64,000 nucleotides of DNA from CALKXV01 sp965228905 (GCA_965228905.1 CBDDII010000003.1:1984001-2048000), one strand, 5' to 3'. Positions 1 to 9,426 are shown, counted from the stretch's first letter. Made by a program: numbers and translations. The notes: generated by a model from the sequence alone, not told the origin.

Positions 1-1161
1 GCTCGCCACAAGCTCAACCGCAAGATCAAGGCCGAGGCGAAATGGGCCGTCGAAGGCATCTCGGCCCGGCGCAAGCGCAACCAGGGCAGGGTGCGCGCCT
101 TGCAGGATCTCCGCGCTGAACGCGCCGCCCAGATCAAACGCGAAGGCACCGCCGCTCTCGCCCTCGATTCCGGTCCCAAATCCGGCAAGAAGGTGATCGA
201 GGCGACTGCGTTGTCAAAGACTTACGGTGACAAGCTGATCTGCCGCGACTTCTCGCTCAGGGTCATGCGCGGTGACCGTATCGCCTTCGTCGGCCCCAAT
301 GGCGTCGGCAAGACCACGATGATCGAGATGCTGACCGGCGCGATCTCTCCCGACAGCGGAACCGTCAGCCTTGGCACCAACCTTGAAATCGCGACCTTCG
401 ACCAGCGCCGCGCCGCGCTTGACCCCGACGCCACCCTCTGGGAAAGCCTGACCGGCGACAAGGCGATGCGCGTTCAGGGCCGCGCCGATCAGGTTATGGT
501 GCGCGGCATCCCGCGCCACGTCGTCGGCTACCTGAAGGACTTCCTGTTCGACGAAGCCCAGGCCCGCGCCCCCGTTCGCGCCCTTTCCGGCGGCGAAAAG
601 GCGCGTCTGCTGCTGGCCCGGATCATGGCCCAGCCCTCGAACCTTCTGGTGCTGGACGAACCGACCAACGATCTGGACATCGAAACGCTGGACCTCCTCC
701 AGGACATCCTCGGCGACTACGACGGCACTGTCCTGCTGGTCAGCCACGACCGCGACTTCCTCGACCGCGTTGCCACCACCACCGTGGCCTTCGAAGGGCA
801 GGGTCGCATCACGATCCACGCCGGCGGCTGGTCGGACTACGCCCCGAAACGCCAACTGGCCGAGGCGGCGCAAGAGAGCGCAAAGCCCTCGGCGCATATG
901 GCAAAAAAATCTGAAAAATCAAAACAATCCGGCCTCAGCTTCACGGAAAAACACCGTCTTGACGCCCTGCCTGCGGAAATCGAACGTCTCGAAGCCGAAA
1001 TCGCCAAACTCTCCGACCTCCTCGCCGACCCCGAGCTTTACACGCGCGAACCGGTGAAATTCCAGAAAGCGACCGAGGCACTGAGCGAACGGCAAACAAA
1101 ACTCGCCGCCGCCGAAGACGAATGGCTGACGCTGGAAGAAAAAGCTCAAAGCGAAGGGTGA
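1..1161 (+). CDS. uup: ABC-F ATPase Uup, 5' end missing
   Basis: The reading frame is open from base 1, so this is the C-terminal 386 residues of a gene that begins outside the window. It holds the second nucleotide-binding domain: Walker A GPNGVGKT, signature LSGGEKAR, Walker B LLVLDEPTNDLD and the switch His in LLVSHDRDF. A charged coiled-coil tail follows, as in Uup. The linker before this domain (ARRKRNQGRVRAL) is typical of Uup. ABC-F proteins are soluble ATPases that act on ribosomes or, for Uup, on branched DNA; they are not transporters. The 3' end overlaps the convergent next gene by 16 bp. Confidence 0.9.
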   Translation, partial: ARHKLNRKIKAEAKWAVEGISARRKRNQGRVRALQDLRAERAAQIKREGTAALALDSGPKSGKKVIEATALSKTYGDKLICRDFSLRVMRGDRIAFVGPNGVGKTTMIEMLTGAISPDSGTVSLGTNLEIATFDQRRAALDPDATLWESLTGDKAMRVQGRADQVMVRGIPRHVVGYLKDFLFDEAQARAPVRALSGGEKARLLLARIMAQPSNLLVLDEPTNDLDIETLDLLQDILGDYDGTVLLVSHDRDFLDRVATTTVAFEGQGRITIHAGGWSDYAPKRQLAEAAQESAKPSAHMAKKSEKSKQSGLSFTEKHRLDALPAEIERLEAEIAKLSDLLADPELYTREPVKFQKATEALSERQTKLAAAEDEWLTLEEKAQSEG

Positions 1162-1739
1162 AGCACCGGGCGATAGCCGCCTCTCAGGGCTTTCAGGCTG
1201 GTCTCAGGCGTCAACACGGTGACATCCCCCTCCGGCAAGACCTCTGCCGCACCATATCCACCCGCTGACACGGGATAGGCCGTCCCCCGCCAGACCAGTT
1301 TCGCCCCTCCATCAAGAAAGATCGCCCCATCCGGCAGGCTTTCCACGTTCGCACTGTGGCGGCGCTGGCCAAAGGTGCGGGGAATGGCCCGTTCCGCGTG
1401 CAGCGCCGCATCCATCTCGCCTGCCGTGCCCGTGAATCCCGCCGCCGCGCGATAGGCCTTGAAATCCGCGTTCCGGCACATGGCACAGGGGCGGTGCCCG
1501 GCGGCGAGTGCCACGGCCTCGTCCAGGAAAAACAACTCGGTATAGGCGCCGGGCTGCATCACCTTGCGGTGCCAGTCCTTGTGCTTCAACACACAGATGA
1601 TCCAGGCCTTGTGCTTCCAGCGGGCGAGGCCCAGGTTTTGCCGATTATCATGCAAGATCCCCCGGTTGCCCATGAACATGCCCCGCGCCGCATCCGCAAC
1701 GATCTCGCCCGTCGCCAGAACGCGGTTCTGCAAGGGCAT
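1146..1739 (-). CDS. conserved hypothetical CxxC protein
   Basis: A 197-residue soluble protein that I cannot assign to a named family. The visible landmark is a PCAMC motif (CxxC) in the middle, in a context of the form AGHRPCAMCRNADFKAY, which could bind a metal or be redox-active (inference). Its ATG overlaps the stop of the upstream AdoMet decarboxylase gene by one base (TGATG), so the two are probably translationally coupled. The 3' end runs into uup on the other strand. No signal peptide or membrane segment is evident. Confidence 0.75.
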   Translation of the reverse strand: MPLQNRVLATGEIVADAARGMFMGNRGILHDNRQNLGLARWKHKAWIICVLKHKDWHRKVMQPGAYTELFFLDEAVALAAGHRPCAMCRNADFKAYRAAAGFTGTAGEMDAALHAERAIPRTFGQRRHSANVESLPDGAIFLDGGAKLVWRGTAYPVSAGGYGAAEVLPEGDVTVLTPETSLKALRGGYRPVLHPSL

Positions 1740-2107
1740 CAGGGGGCGGTGCCGCGATCCAGCGCGCGGACTTTTACATCTTTGGTTTCAAAGGCTTCCG
1801 AAAGAATGTTCACAACCTGCCAGGGGTCCGCATCGCCGCACATGAAGGCATCGAAAGCGGCAAATCCCAACTCGGGCCAGGTGTGGACGGTGATGTGGCT
1901 CTCGGCCAGCATGGCAACGCCCGTCACCCCCTGAGGCGCGAACCGGTGCAGGTGAATACCCAAAAGCGTGGCGTTCGCGGCGGAAACGGCGCGGCGCAGG
2001 GCGGCCTCGATCCGGTCGGGATCGTCCAACCCGACACCGCCGCCCAGATCAATGATCAGATGCGTACCCAAAGCCGCCGGGGCCTCGGCGTGTTTTGCTC
2101 CGTCCAT
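1739..2107 (-). CDS. speD: S-adenosylmethionine decarboxylase proenzyme
   Basis: A 122-residue bacterial class 1B AdoMet decarboxylase, which supplies decarboxylated AdoMet for spermidine synthesis. The self-cleavage and active-site motif LAESHITVHTWPE is intact. Ser70 is the residue expected to become the pyruvoyl group, His75 is the processing His, and Cys90 (AFMCGD) matches the proton-donor Cys. Length is typical of the short bacterial form. It is followed by a one-base-overlapping CxxC gene. No spermidine synthase (speE) is present in the window. Confidence 0.9.
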   Translation of the reverse strand: MDGAKHAEAPAALGTHLIIDLGGGVGLDDPDRIEAALRRAVSAANATLLGIHLHRFAPQGVTGVAMLAESHITVHTWPELGFAAFDAFMCGDADPWQVVNILSEAFETKDVKVRALDRGTAP

Positions 2108-2179
2108 GGGCCTGCCTGTTTTCGCCTCTGGGGCGAACTATTGCGGGCCGGGCGGCAAATGTCGATGGCAGAGAGCCAT

Positions 2180-2353
2180 TCAGCCCGAAATCGCGTCCTC
2201 ACCCCGGCGCTGGAACGCTCCGAACAGCCCACGCAGAACCAGCGTGAACAGGGAAAGCGCCACAAGGATGGGGAAGATACCGCCAACGCCGTACAACAGG
2301 GCCGCGATGGCCACGCCGAAGGCAACGAAAAGCAGAAAAACTGATGCAATCAT
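2180..2353 (-). CDS. small hydrophobic membrane protein
   Basis: A 57-residue protein with two hydrophobic segments and a short charged tail (FQRRGEDA). I chose the ATG at 2353; a GTG at 2365 is possible but does not improve the ribosome-binding site, and only a weak GAGTGG lies upstream. It follows nothing on its strand and precedes speD by about 70 bp. No family recognised. Its coding status rests mainly on composition and on filling a gap on the speD strand. Confidence 0.5.
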   Translation of the reverse strand: MIASVFLLFVAFGVAIAALLYGVGGIFPILVALSLFTLVLRGLFGAFQRRGEDAISG

Positions 2354-2548
2354 TATACTTACCACTCACTGGTTATCACTTACGAATCTCAAGATACCCG
2401 CCGAATGGGGCATCCTGCGTCAGATTTTGCGCAATGAAGGTGAAATTTTTCTGAAATGTGGCCCCAATTCCTTGGGTGTTTTATGGGGTATTATTATACC
2501 ATAATTTCAAGCTATTGTTATTGCTTTATAAAAACATGATTCTAGCGC

Positions 2549-2576
2549 TTGACTGTATGTGCAGAGTCTTTAGAAC
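2549..2576 (+). promoter_or_regulatory. sigma70-type promoter for rplM-rpsI
   Basis: TTGACT (2549-2554) and TAGAAC (2571-2576) are separated by 16 bp, in an unusually AT-rich stretch 37 bp upstream of the rplM start codon. The -35 element is close to consensus. The assignment is by eye. Confidence 0.5.
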
Positions 2577-2612
2577 CCGCCCATCCGAATTCACCCCAAA
2601 AGGGCAAACACC

Positions 2613-3071
2613 ATGAAAACGTTCACCGCAACCCCGGCGGACATCGACAAGAAATGGATCCTGATCGACGCCGAAGGCGTGGTTCTGGGCCGTCTTGCCT
2701 CGATCGTCGCCATGCGTCTGCGCGGCAAGCACAAGGCTTCCTTCACGCCGCACATGGACATGGGCGACAATGTCATCGTCATCAACGCCGACAAGATTCA
2801 GTTGACCGGCGACAAGCGCAACAAGCCGAACTACTGGCACACCGGTTACCCGGGCGGCATCAAGTCGCGCACCACCGGCCAGATCCTCGAAGGCGCACAC
2901 CCCGAGCGTGTCGTCATGCAGGCCGTCAAGCGCATGTTGCCCGGCAACAAGCTGTCGCGCCAGCAGATGACCAACCTGCGCGTCTATGCCGGTGCCGAAC
3001 ACCCGCACGAGGCGCAATCCCCCGAAGTTCTGGATGTCGCATCCATGAACAAGAAGAACACCCGGAGCTGA
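2613..3071 (+). CDS. rplM: 50S ribosomal protein L13
   Basis: A 152-residue L13. The conserved blocks WILIDAEGVVLGRLAS, GDNVIVINADKI and YWHTGYPGGIK are all present. L13 is an early-assembling 23S rRNA-binding protein. An AGGG-containing Shine-Dalgarno lies 9 bp before the ATG. It forms an operon with rpsI, which starts 4 bp downstream, the usual bacterial L13-S9 pair. Confidence 0.98.
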   Translation: MKTFTATPADIDKKWILIDAEGVVLGRLASIVAMRLRGKHKASFTPHMDMGDNVIVINADKIQLTGDKRNKPNYWHTGYPGGIKSRTTGQILEGAHPERVVMQAVKRMLPGNKLSRQQMTNLRVYAGAEHPHEAQSPEVLDVASMNKKNTRS

Positions 3072-3075
3072 AGCA

Positions 3076-3588
3076 ATGGCAGAAGACATCAAAACGCTCG
3101 ACGACCTGAAAGAGGTTGTAGGAGAGACTGCCGCGGCACCCGCCGAGGCCGACGCCCCCGTCACCGAGGCCGCCCCGACCGCTGAACCGCAGCGCGACGA
3201 GTTGGGCCGTTCCTATGCCACCGGCAAGCGTAAGGATGCGGTTGCCCGCGTCTGGATCAAGCCCGGTTCCGGCAAGGTCACGGTCAACGGCAAGGAAATC
3301 AACGTCTACTTCGCCCGTCCGGTGCTGCAGATGATCCTGCGCCAGCCTTTCCAGGTCGCCGGTGTCGACGGTCAGTTCGACGTGATGGCCACCGTCAAGG
3401 GGGGTGGTCTTTCGGGCCAGGCCGGTGCGGTCAAGCACGGCATCTCAAAGGCGCTCCAGTTGTACGATCCCTCGCTGCGTGGCGCCCTGAAGGCCGCAGG
3501 CTTCCTGACCCGCGACAGCCGCGTGGTTGAGCGGAAGAAGTTTGGTCGCGCCAAGGCCCGCAAGAGCTTCCAGTTCTCCAAGCGCTAA
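3076..3588 (+). CDS. rpsI: 30S ribosomal protein S9
   Basis: A 170-residue S9. The first ~45 residues are an acidic Ala/Glu-rich extension; the canonical domain then starts with SYATGKRKDAVARVWI. It ends with the standard KSFQFSKR tail that reaches the ribosomal P site. The acidic extension is usual for Rhodobacterales S9 proteins. It is co-transcribed with rplM and followed by a strong terminator. Confidence 0.98.
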   Translation: MAEDIKTLDDLKEVVGETAAAPAEADAPVTEAAPTAEPQRDELGRSYATGKRKDAVARVWIKPGSGKVTVNGKEINVYFARPVLQMILRQPFQVAGVDGQFDVMATVKGGGLSGQAGAVKHGISKALQLYDPSLRGALKAAGFLTRDSRVVERKKFGRAKARKSFQFSKR

Positions 3589-3613
3589 GGCTCTTGCAAG
3601 ACAAGCGAATTGG

Positions 3614-3641
3614 AAAGGCGCAGTGGTTTCTGCGCCTTTTC
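3614..3641 (+). terminator. Rho-independent terminator of rplM-rpsI
   Basis: The stem GGCGCAG (3617-3623) pairs with CTGCGCC (3630-3636) across a 6-nt loop and is followed by TTTT. It is preceded by AAA and lies 28 bp after the rpsI stop. Confidence 0.9.
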
Positions 3642-3645
3642 CTTT

Positions 3646-3894
3646 GGCAGTCACCGGCTTGCTAAAGCGTTTCGGGTTTTCGTTGAGACACCGGGTATCA
3701 CTTTTCGCGTTCGACCAAAGGGAGAGACAGCGACAAAGTGACTCAATGTAAACTCGAAGCGCCATAAGTTTGACGCCGGTTTCTGGACTTGGACATCCCG
3801 GCCAACTAAAGAGGGCGCGCGACCAGCGACGACGACGGACGGACCGGTCCGCCGCATTCGATCCGATCTGACGCGGGGGGTGTCGGGGAAAGCC
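3646..3894. other. intergenic gap, nothing clear
   Basis: About 250 bp between the rpsI terminator and the sulfotransferase gene. I see no convincing ORF, RNA gene or strong promoter. The sulfotransferase promoter presumably lies here. Confidence 0.4.
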
Positions 3895-4560
3895 ATGATC
3901 TCTCACCATCACAAGACGATCTTCGTGCATGTTCCCAAATGCGCGGGCCAAAGCATCGAACAGGCCTTCCTGAACGATCTTGGCCTCAGCTGGGAAAACC
4001 GCGCGCCCCTTTTGCTGCAACGGAACCGGAACCCCGGCGTCGGCCCGCCGCGACTGGCCCATCTGACCGTCGGCGAATACCTGCACTACCACTATGCCTC
4101 CACCGAATTGTTCCAGCGATATTACACATTTACCGTCCTGCGCGATCCGGTGTCGCGGGTCTTGTCGTTCTACAATTACCTTCGCGTGCGAAACCGCGTC
4201 GGGACCCGGATCAGCCTCGACCGCTTCGTGCAGGAGTGGCTGCCGCGACAGCTGAAAACCCTTTCTGCGCCAGAGACATCCCATGAAGGCAAAGGCTGGT
4301 TCATCCGTCCTCAGGCAGATTACCTTTCCGCCGACGAAACCGGGCCGAAGCTGGACGATGTCTTCCGCCTCGAAGACCTCGCCAGGGGCTTTGACAAGCT
4401 GAAGGAACGGGCCGGGCTGGCATCCGCCCTGCCGCATGTGAACAAGTCACGAAAGCACGCCGGGCAAGGTGATCTGGGCGCTGAGAACCTGAAAGTCATC
4501 ACCGAGCTTTACGCCGCCGACTTCGCGCTACTGGAACGTCACCCCGTCACCCCAGGCTGA
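3895..4560 (+). CDS. sulfotransferase family 2 protein
   Basis: A 221-residue soluble protein of the Sulfotransfer_2 (carbohydrate sulfotransferase-like) family. Such enzymes move sulfate from PAPS to an acceptor. The 5'-phosphosulfate loop is VPKCAGQS (residues 13-20). The 3'-phosphate motif is VLRDPVSRVLSFYNY, with Arg83 and Ser88. The ATG at 3895 was preferred over an upstream GTG because GGGGA sits 6 bp before it. There is no signal peptide. The acceptor is unknown; no polysaccharide or lipid genes adjoin it, so it appears to be a lone gene. Confidence 0.85.
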   Translation: MISHHHKTIFVHVPKCAGQSIEQAFLNDLGLSWENRAPLLLQRNRNPGVGPPRLAHLTVGEYLHYHYASTELFQRYYTFTVLRDPVSRVLSFYNYLRVRNRVGTRISLDRFVQEWLPRQLKTLSAPETSHEGKGWFIRPQADYLSADETGPKLDDVFRLEDLARGFDKLKERAGLASALPHVNKSRKHAGQGDLGAENLKVITELYAADFALLERHPVTPG

Positions 4561-4613
4561 CAAAGGGATCACCGCAGCGAAAGCGGGACGAAACGGCACA
4601 AGGAACGTCCGGT

Positions 4614-6101
4614 TCACACCGCGTTCTTCGCGCGCATCCCGATGATCCTCGTCGCCTCGGCTTCGCTCAGCGGCTGGGAAAAGTAGTACCCCTGGTATCG
4701 GTCGCAGCCCAGTTCATCCAGCATGGCAACCTGTTCTGCGGTTTCGACCCCCTCCATCGTGACCGTCAGCCCAAGTCTTTGGGCAAGGTCGATCACCGAT
4801 TTCAGGATCTGGCGCTGACGTAGCGGGTCGGCCGAAAGATCCTGAACGAACATCCGGTCGATCTTCAGCTTGTCGAAGTCATGCGACAGAAGGTATCCAA
4901 GACTGGAATACCCCGTGCCGAAATCGTCCATCGCGATGGAAATCCCAAGCGCCTTCAGCCCCTCGAACTGCGCCTGAACCTCAGGCTCTTCGTCCAGCGC
5001 AAGGTTCTCGGTGATCTCAAGCTCCAGCCGCGCGGTGGGAAAACCGGTCGTGTCGATCAGCCAGCGCACCTCCTCGACCAGGTCGCCGTGGCGGAACTGA
5101 GCGGGTGACAGGTTGACGGCCAGAAAGATGTCGTCGGGCCAGTCTTTTGCCGCCAGCATCGCACGCTGCATGACCTGGCGCCCGAAGGCGCGGATCAACC
5201 CGGACTGTTCGGCAACCGGGGCAAACTCGTCACCCTGGATCTCTTCCCCGTCTTCCGTCCTCAGGCGGGCCAGCGCCTCGAACCCCGCGATACGGTGGCT
5301 TTTGGCGTCGATCACCGGCTGGAACACCAGGTTCGCGCGATTGTCCGTCCATGGGTCGGCAAGGGCTGCTTCGATCATCCGGCGACGGTCGCGTTTCCGG
5401 TCCAGATCGCGCGAATGGGCCACGATCGTGGCCGGGCCACAGATGTTGGCATGGGCCAGAGCCCGTTCGGCAGCCTGAAGCGCCCGGTCCAGACCGTCAG
5501 TCACCCGGGCCAGGCAGGTGCCGACCGAGACGCGGAAACCAAGGGTGCTGCCCTCGAATTCTATCGGGTCGCACAGGATGGTCTGCAGGCGATGCGCCGC
5601 GCCCTCCAAATCCTCGGCCCCGATATTCGCCATGACAACCACGAACTCATCCCCGCCATAGCGGGCCACAAGGTCCCCCTTGCGAAGCTCGTTTTCAAGG
5701 GTCTCGGCCACATGCCGCAGAACCGCATCGCCCAAGCGGTTTCCGTGCAGTTCGTTGATCGCGCTGATCTGGTCGACATCAAGGATCAAAACCCCGTGCC
5801 GCACCCCCGATCCCGCACTTCTGTCGAACAATTTTTCGGCCCGGTCGGTAAAGGCCGCGCGGTTCATCAACCCCGTCAGCCCGTCCCGCCGGGTGGCGTC
5901 CTCGTGCATTCGACCCACCGTCTGACGTCCGGCGACACCGGCCCAGACAAGGCCGCCGACGAACAGCGCAAGCGGCAAGATGGCAAACCCGGGAAATCCT
6001 GTCGGCGCGTGACGGCCAAGGAAAAACGCCAATAGCACCGCAAGACAGACGACCGCGACAAGCCCCCATCTGAACTTCGGTTGAACACTGCGGTCCGCCA
6101 T
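4614..6101 (-). CDS. membrane GGDEF-EAL c-di-GMP protein
   Basis: A 495-residue protein with two N-terminal membrane helices (about 12-28 and 37-57), a GGDEF domain (~70-230) and an EAL domain (~240-490). Both halves look active. The cyclase motif is YGGDEF (149-153) with an intact inhibitory site R140-x-x-D143 five residues upstream. The phosphodiesterase has GFEAL, VNLSP, EITEN, DDFGTGYSS, LKIDR and MEGVET, covering the metal and catalytic residues. It probably makes or degrades c-di-GMP at the membrane; which direction dominates cannot be read from sequence. It has no dedicated sensory domain beyond the short loop between helices. Confidence 0.93.
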   Translation of the reverse strand: MADRSVQPKFRWGLVAVVCLAVLLAFFLGRHAPTGFPGFAILPLALFVGGLVWAGVAGRQTVGRMHEDATRRDGLTGLMNRAAFTDRAEKLFDRSAGSGVRHGVLILDVDQISAINELHGNRLGDAVLRHVAETLENELRKGDLVARYGGDEFVVVMANIGAEDLEGAAHRLQTILCDPIEFEGSTLGFRVSVGTCLARVTDGLDRALQAAERALAHANICGPATIVAHSRDLDRKRDRRRMIEAALADPWTDNRANLVFQPVIDAKSHRIAGFEALARLRTEDGEEIQGDEFAPVAEQSGLIRAFGRQVMQRAMLAAKDWPDDIFLAVNLSPAQFRHGDLVEEVRWLIDTTGFPTARLELEITENLALDEEPEVQAQFEGLKALGISIAMDDFGTGYSSLGYLLSHDFDKLKIDRMFVQDLSADPLRQRQILKSVIDLAQRLGLTVTMEGVETAEQVAMLDELGCDRYQGYYFSQPLSEAEATRIIGMRAKNAV

Positions 6102-6167
6102 TCACGCCTCGGTTGTCCGTTGCGTGGTCCAGTAACCGACAGGGCTGAACAAAGGGTTAGAGCGCCG

Positions 6168-8012
6168 TCACCCCTGCGCCGCCTCCAGCCGTTCCAGCGA
6201 CTTCAGCCATAGCGCCTCGGCCCGTTCCAACCCGTCTTCCACCTCGGCAAAGGTTTTTTGCATCTCTTCGGCGTCGCGCTTGCGGTTGTCTTCGTACATC
6301 GCCGGGTCGGCGAGTTTGGCGGCAAGTTTCTCGCGGATCGCGGTCAGCTTTTCCACCCGCGCCTCCGCCGTCGCCGCCGCCTGGCGCAATTCGGCAATGT
6401 CGCGCCGGGCTGGTTTCGCCTTCTTTTCCTTCACCCTTTCCGGCTTCGGGGCAGGGGCGTCCAACAGCATCCGGCGGTAATCCTCAAGATCGCCCTCGAA
6501 GGGCGCAACGCGGCCGCCCTTCACCAGCCACAGCCGGTCGGCCACATGGGACAACAGGTGCATGTCGTGGCTGACCAGAACCACCGCCCCCGAATACCCT
6601 GCCAGGGCCTCGATCAGCCCCTCGCGGCTTTCCATGTCCAGATGGTTGGTCGGCTCGTCAAGGATCAGCATGTGCGGTGCGTCGATCGTGGCCAGCAACA
6701 GCGACAACCGCGCCTTCTGCCCGCCCGACAGTTTGGCCGCCACCGTGTCGGCCTGTTCCGCCCCGATCCCGAAACCCGCCAGCCGCGCGCGCAGCTTTGC
6801 CGGCGCATCCTCGGGGCGCAGCCGCCGGATATGCTCCAGCGGCGTTTCGTCGGCGTGCAATTCGTCCAACTGGTGCTGGGCGAAATACCCGATCCTCAGC
6901 TTTCGCGCCCGCGTGATCCGCCCGCCAAGCGGCTCCAGCTTGCCGGATAACAGCTTCGACAGCGTCGACTTGCCCTCACCATTCTGGCCCAAAAGCGCAA
7001 TGCGGTCGTCCTGGTCGATCCGCAGCGACAACTTCGACAGAACCGCCGCGCCATCGTAACCCACGCTGGCGCTTTCCATGTTGATGATCGGGGGCGACAG
7101 TTCCTCCGGCTCGGGAAAGGTGAACTTCTTCAACGCCGCTTCCTGGGGCGTGGTGATCGGCGTCATCTTGGCGATCATCTTCATCCGCGACTGCGCCTGC
7201 ACCGCCTTCGACGCCTTCGCCCGGAACCTGTCCACGAAAGACTGCAAATGCGCCCGCCGCGCTTCCTGCTTTTTCGCCTCTGCCTCGGCCACCGCCAGCC
7301 GTGCCGCGCGGGTTTGCGCGAAAGTGTCATAGGCCCCCTGATAAAGCGTCAGCTTCCGGTCCTCCAGATGCAGGATCGAGGTCACCGCGCGGTTAAGAAG
7401 CCCCCGGTCGTGGCTGATCGTGATGACCGTATGGGGATACTTCGCCAGATAGCTTTCCAGCCAAAGCGCCCCTTCCAGGTCAAGATAGTTGGTCGGTTCG
7501 TCCAGCAACAACAGATCGGGCGCCGAAAACAGGACACCCGCAAGCGCCACCCGCATCCGCCAGCCGCCCGAAAAGGCGCTGCACGGCATCGCCTGTTGCG
7601 CCTGATCGAAGCCAAGGCCCTTCAGGATCGAAGACGCCCGCGCCTCGGCCGACCAGGCGTCGATATCCTGAAGCCGGGTCTGCACATCGGCAATCCGGCC
7701 CGGATCCGTCGCGGTCTCGGCCTCGGCCAGAAGGGCCGCACGCTCGGTATCGGCCTCAAGCACGGTATCCAGAAGCGAGGTCTCGCTGCCCGGCACCTCC
7801 TGGGCGACCCCGCCGATCCGCACGCCTTTCGCGATGTGGATGTCGCCGCCCTCCAGCGCCAACTCGCCCCGGATCAGCCGGAACAGCGTCGTCTTGCCGG
7901 TGCCGTTCCGGCCCACGAACCCCACCTTGTGACCTTCGGGCACGATGACACTCGCCCCCTCGAACAGGGGGCGGCCCTCGATGGCGAAACGGATATCGTC
8001 GATCCTCAACAT
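6168..8012 (-). CDS. ABC-F family ATPase, YheS-like
   Basis: A 614-residue soluble protein with two ABC domains. The first has GRNGTGKT, FSGGWRMRVALA and LLLLDEPTNYLD; the second has GQNGEGKS, LSGGQKARLSLLL and LILDEPTNHLD. The inter-domain linker contains VDRFRAKASKAVQAQSRMK, the pattern seen in YheS-type ABC-F factors, and a charged C-terminal coiled coil follows. ABC-F factors bind the ribosomal E site. I started at the ATG at 8012 (MLRIDDIRF), which matches where this family begins, rather than an in-frame TTG at 8048. It is the second ABC-F in the window and is not uup. Confidence 0.9.
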   Translation of the reverse strand: MLRIDDIRFAIEGRPLFEGASVIVPEGHKVGFVGRNGTGKTTLFRLIRGELALEGGDIHIAKGVRIGGVAQEVPGSETSLLDTVLEADTERAALLAEAETATDPGRIADVQTRLQDIDAWSAEARASSILKGLGFDQAQQAMPCSAFSGGWRMRVALAGVLFSAPDLLLLDEPTNYLDLEGALWLESYLAKYPHTVITISHDRGLLNRAVTSILHLEDRKLTLYQGAYDTFAQTRAARLAVAEAEAKKQEARRAHLQSFVDRFRAKASKAVQAQSRMKMIAKMTPITTPQEAALKKFTFPEPEELSPPIINMESASVGYDGAAVLSKLSLRIDQDDRIALLGQNGEGKSTLSKLLSGKLEPLGGRITRARKLRIGYFAQHQLDELHADETPLEHIRRLRPEDAPAKLRARLAGFGIGAEQADTVAAKLSGGQKARLSLLLATIDAPHMLILDEPTNHLDMESREGLIEALAGYSGAVVLVSHDMHLLSHVADRLWLVKGGRVAPFEGDLEDYRRMLLDAPAPKPERVKEKKAKPARRDIAELRQAAATAEARVEKLTAIREKLAAKLADPAMYEDNRKRDAEEMQKTFAEVEDGLERAEALWLKSLERLEAAQG

Positions 8013-8077
8013 GGCCGCCTGATTGCCCGAGGGGCGGGGCAGGGTCAATCGGGATTGGCGGCCTTGGGGGCATCATG

Positions 8078-8110
8078 AAAAACGGGGGGCAGACTGAAAG
8101 CCCCCCGTTA
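8078..8110 (-). terminator. Rho-independent terminator of the esterase gene
   Basis: A 10-bp stem (8081-8090 with 8100-8109) closes a 9-nt loop. On the minus strand it is followed by a run of five T residues. It begins 20 bp after the stop of the gene at 8130-9323. Confidence 0.9.
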
Positions 8111-8129
8111 CCATTCAATAGAACCGGCC

Positions 8130-9323
8130 TCAGGCAACGGCGGACAATTGTAACGCCTCGTAGACGACCGTTTCAAAGTCCATGTAGGCGCTGAACGACA
8201 CCGGATCGGCGAAGGGCAGGATCTGCGTGCCCCAATAACCGCCGAACCCGTTCGCCCGGTCGATCCAGTAAAAGCAGTTGGCAAGGCCCGCCCAGCCGAT
8301 TGCACCCTCCGGACGCCCGGTCGGTGCCGTTTCCGAGTTGACCATGAAGGTATAGGACCAATCCTTGGCAAGGCCCGGAAAGAACTCGGCATCATTGGAC
8401 AGGGACGGGATGACGCCCGGCAGCATGGTGACTTTCTGCGGCGGAACCAGCGCCCCCTTCACCGCCCAATCGACGGTTTCGGGCTTCAGCACCCGGCCAT
8501 TCGGCCCCGCACCGTCGTTCAGCCACATGCGGATGAATTTCATGTACTCGGGCACCGTTCCATAAAGCCCGTGGCCCCCCATGTGGACCTCGGGATCGTC
8601 CGGCAGGGCAAAATCGTCCATTGGGGCAAGCGCACCGTCTTCGCCGCGTGCGTGGATGGTCGCGGTCCGCGCCTTCATGGCTTCGCTGCGTGTAAAGGCG
8701 ATGTCTTCCATGCCAAGCGGGTCAAAGACGCGCTCGCGCATTACGTCGCCCAGCCGCTTGCCCCGGATACCCTCGACCACCTGGCCGACCCAGTCGATGT
8801 TGGTGCCGTACTCCCATTGCTCGCCCGGATCGAACAACAAAGGCGTTTCGATGCTGGCCCGAGAGGCAGTAACGACCGAGGGCTGATCGTGATCGCTGGC
8901 CAGCCTGTTGTAGGTCTCGTTGAAGAAATCGTAGCCGAACCCGGCGGTGTGCAGCATGAGTTGGCGTGTCGTGACATCGCTTTTCGGGGCGCGCAGCCTC
9001 GGCTGGCCCGCATCGTCGAACCCGTCGATGACCTGCAACGCGCCGATCTCGGGTGCATAGGTCTTGGCCGGTGCATCGAGATCAAGCAAACCCTCTTCCA
9101 CGCACTGCAAAGCCGTCGTTCCGGCGATCGCCTTGGTTGTCGAGAATATGGCAAGCACCGTGTCCGTGGTCATCGGTTCACCGTCCAGCCGCCGTTCCCC
9201 GGCGGCACCGGAATAGACGTCGCCGTTTCGGTCCGTGACCATCGCCACGACACCGGGCACACGCGGGTTGTTTGCGACTGCGCCATTCAGAACGGCATCG
9301 CATCTGGCTTTGAGATCTTTCAT
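8130..9323 (-). CDS. serine hydrolase, class C beta-lactamase fold (esterase-like)
   Basis: A 397-residue member of the beta-lactamase/EstB family. The nucleophile motif is S61-T-T-K64 (FSTTK), the tyrosine motif is Y172-G-T-N175, and the block LMLHTAGFGYDF is typical of this family. The C-terminal block with FYWIDRANGFGGYWGTQ resembles 1,4-butanediol diacrylate esterase-type proteins. No signal peptide is seen, so it is probably a cytoplasmic esterase rather than a secreted beta-lactamase. The start at 9323 has a near-perfect AGGGAGGA. It lies 103 bp downstream of an AraC-type regulator on the same strand, probably its regulator. Confidence 0.87.
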   Translation of the reverse strand: MKDLKARCDAVLNGAVANNPRVPGVVAMVTDRNGDVYSGAAGERRLDGEPMTTDTVLAIFSTTKAIAGTTALQCVEEGLLDLDAPAKTYAPEIGALQVIDGFDDAGQPRLRAPKSDVTTRQLMLHTAGFGYDFFNETYNRLASDHDQPSVVTASRASIETPLLFDPGEQWEYGTNIDWVGQVVEGIRGKRLGDVMRERVFDPLGMEDIAFTRSEAMKARTATIHARGEDGALAPMDDFALPDDPEVHMGGHGLYGTVPEYMKFIRMWLNDGAGPNGRVLKPETVDWAVKGALVPPQKVTMLPGVIPSLSNDAEFFPGLAKDWSYTFMVNSETAPTGRPEGAIGWAGLANCFYWIDRANGFGGYWGTQILPFADPVSFSAYMDFETVVYEALQLSAVA

Positions 9324-9426
9324 GAAATCCTCCCTTGATAGATCATGGAAGGACTCTAGGCAGCCACACCCGGCCGTTCTGTCCCCGACCGGCAGCGGCT
9401 GTCCGGAAACGGAAGCGAAATTCAGG

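Noticed and set aside
8130..9323. Call as an antibiotic-resistance AmpC beta-lactamase
   Set aside because: There is no signal peptide, and the C-terminal blocks resemble diacrylate esterase-type proteins rather than AmpC; esterase-like is safer.
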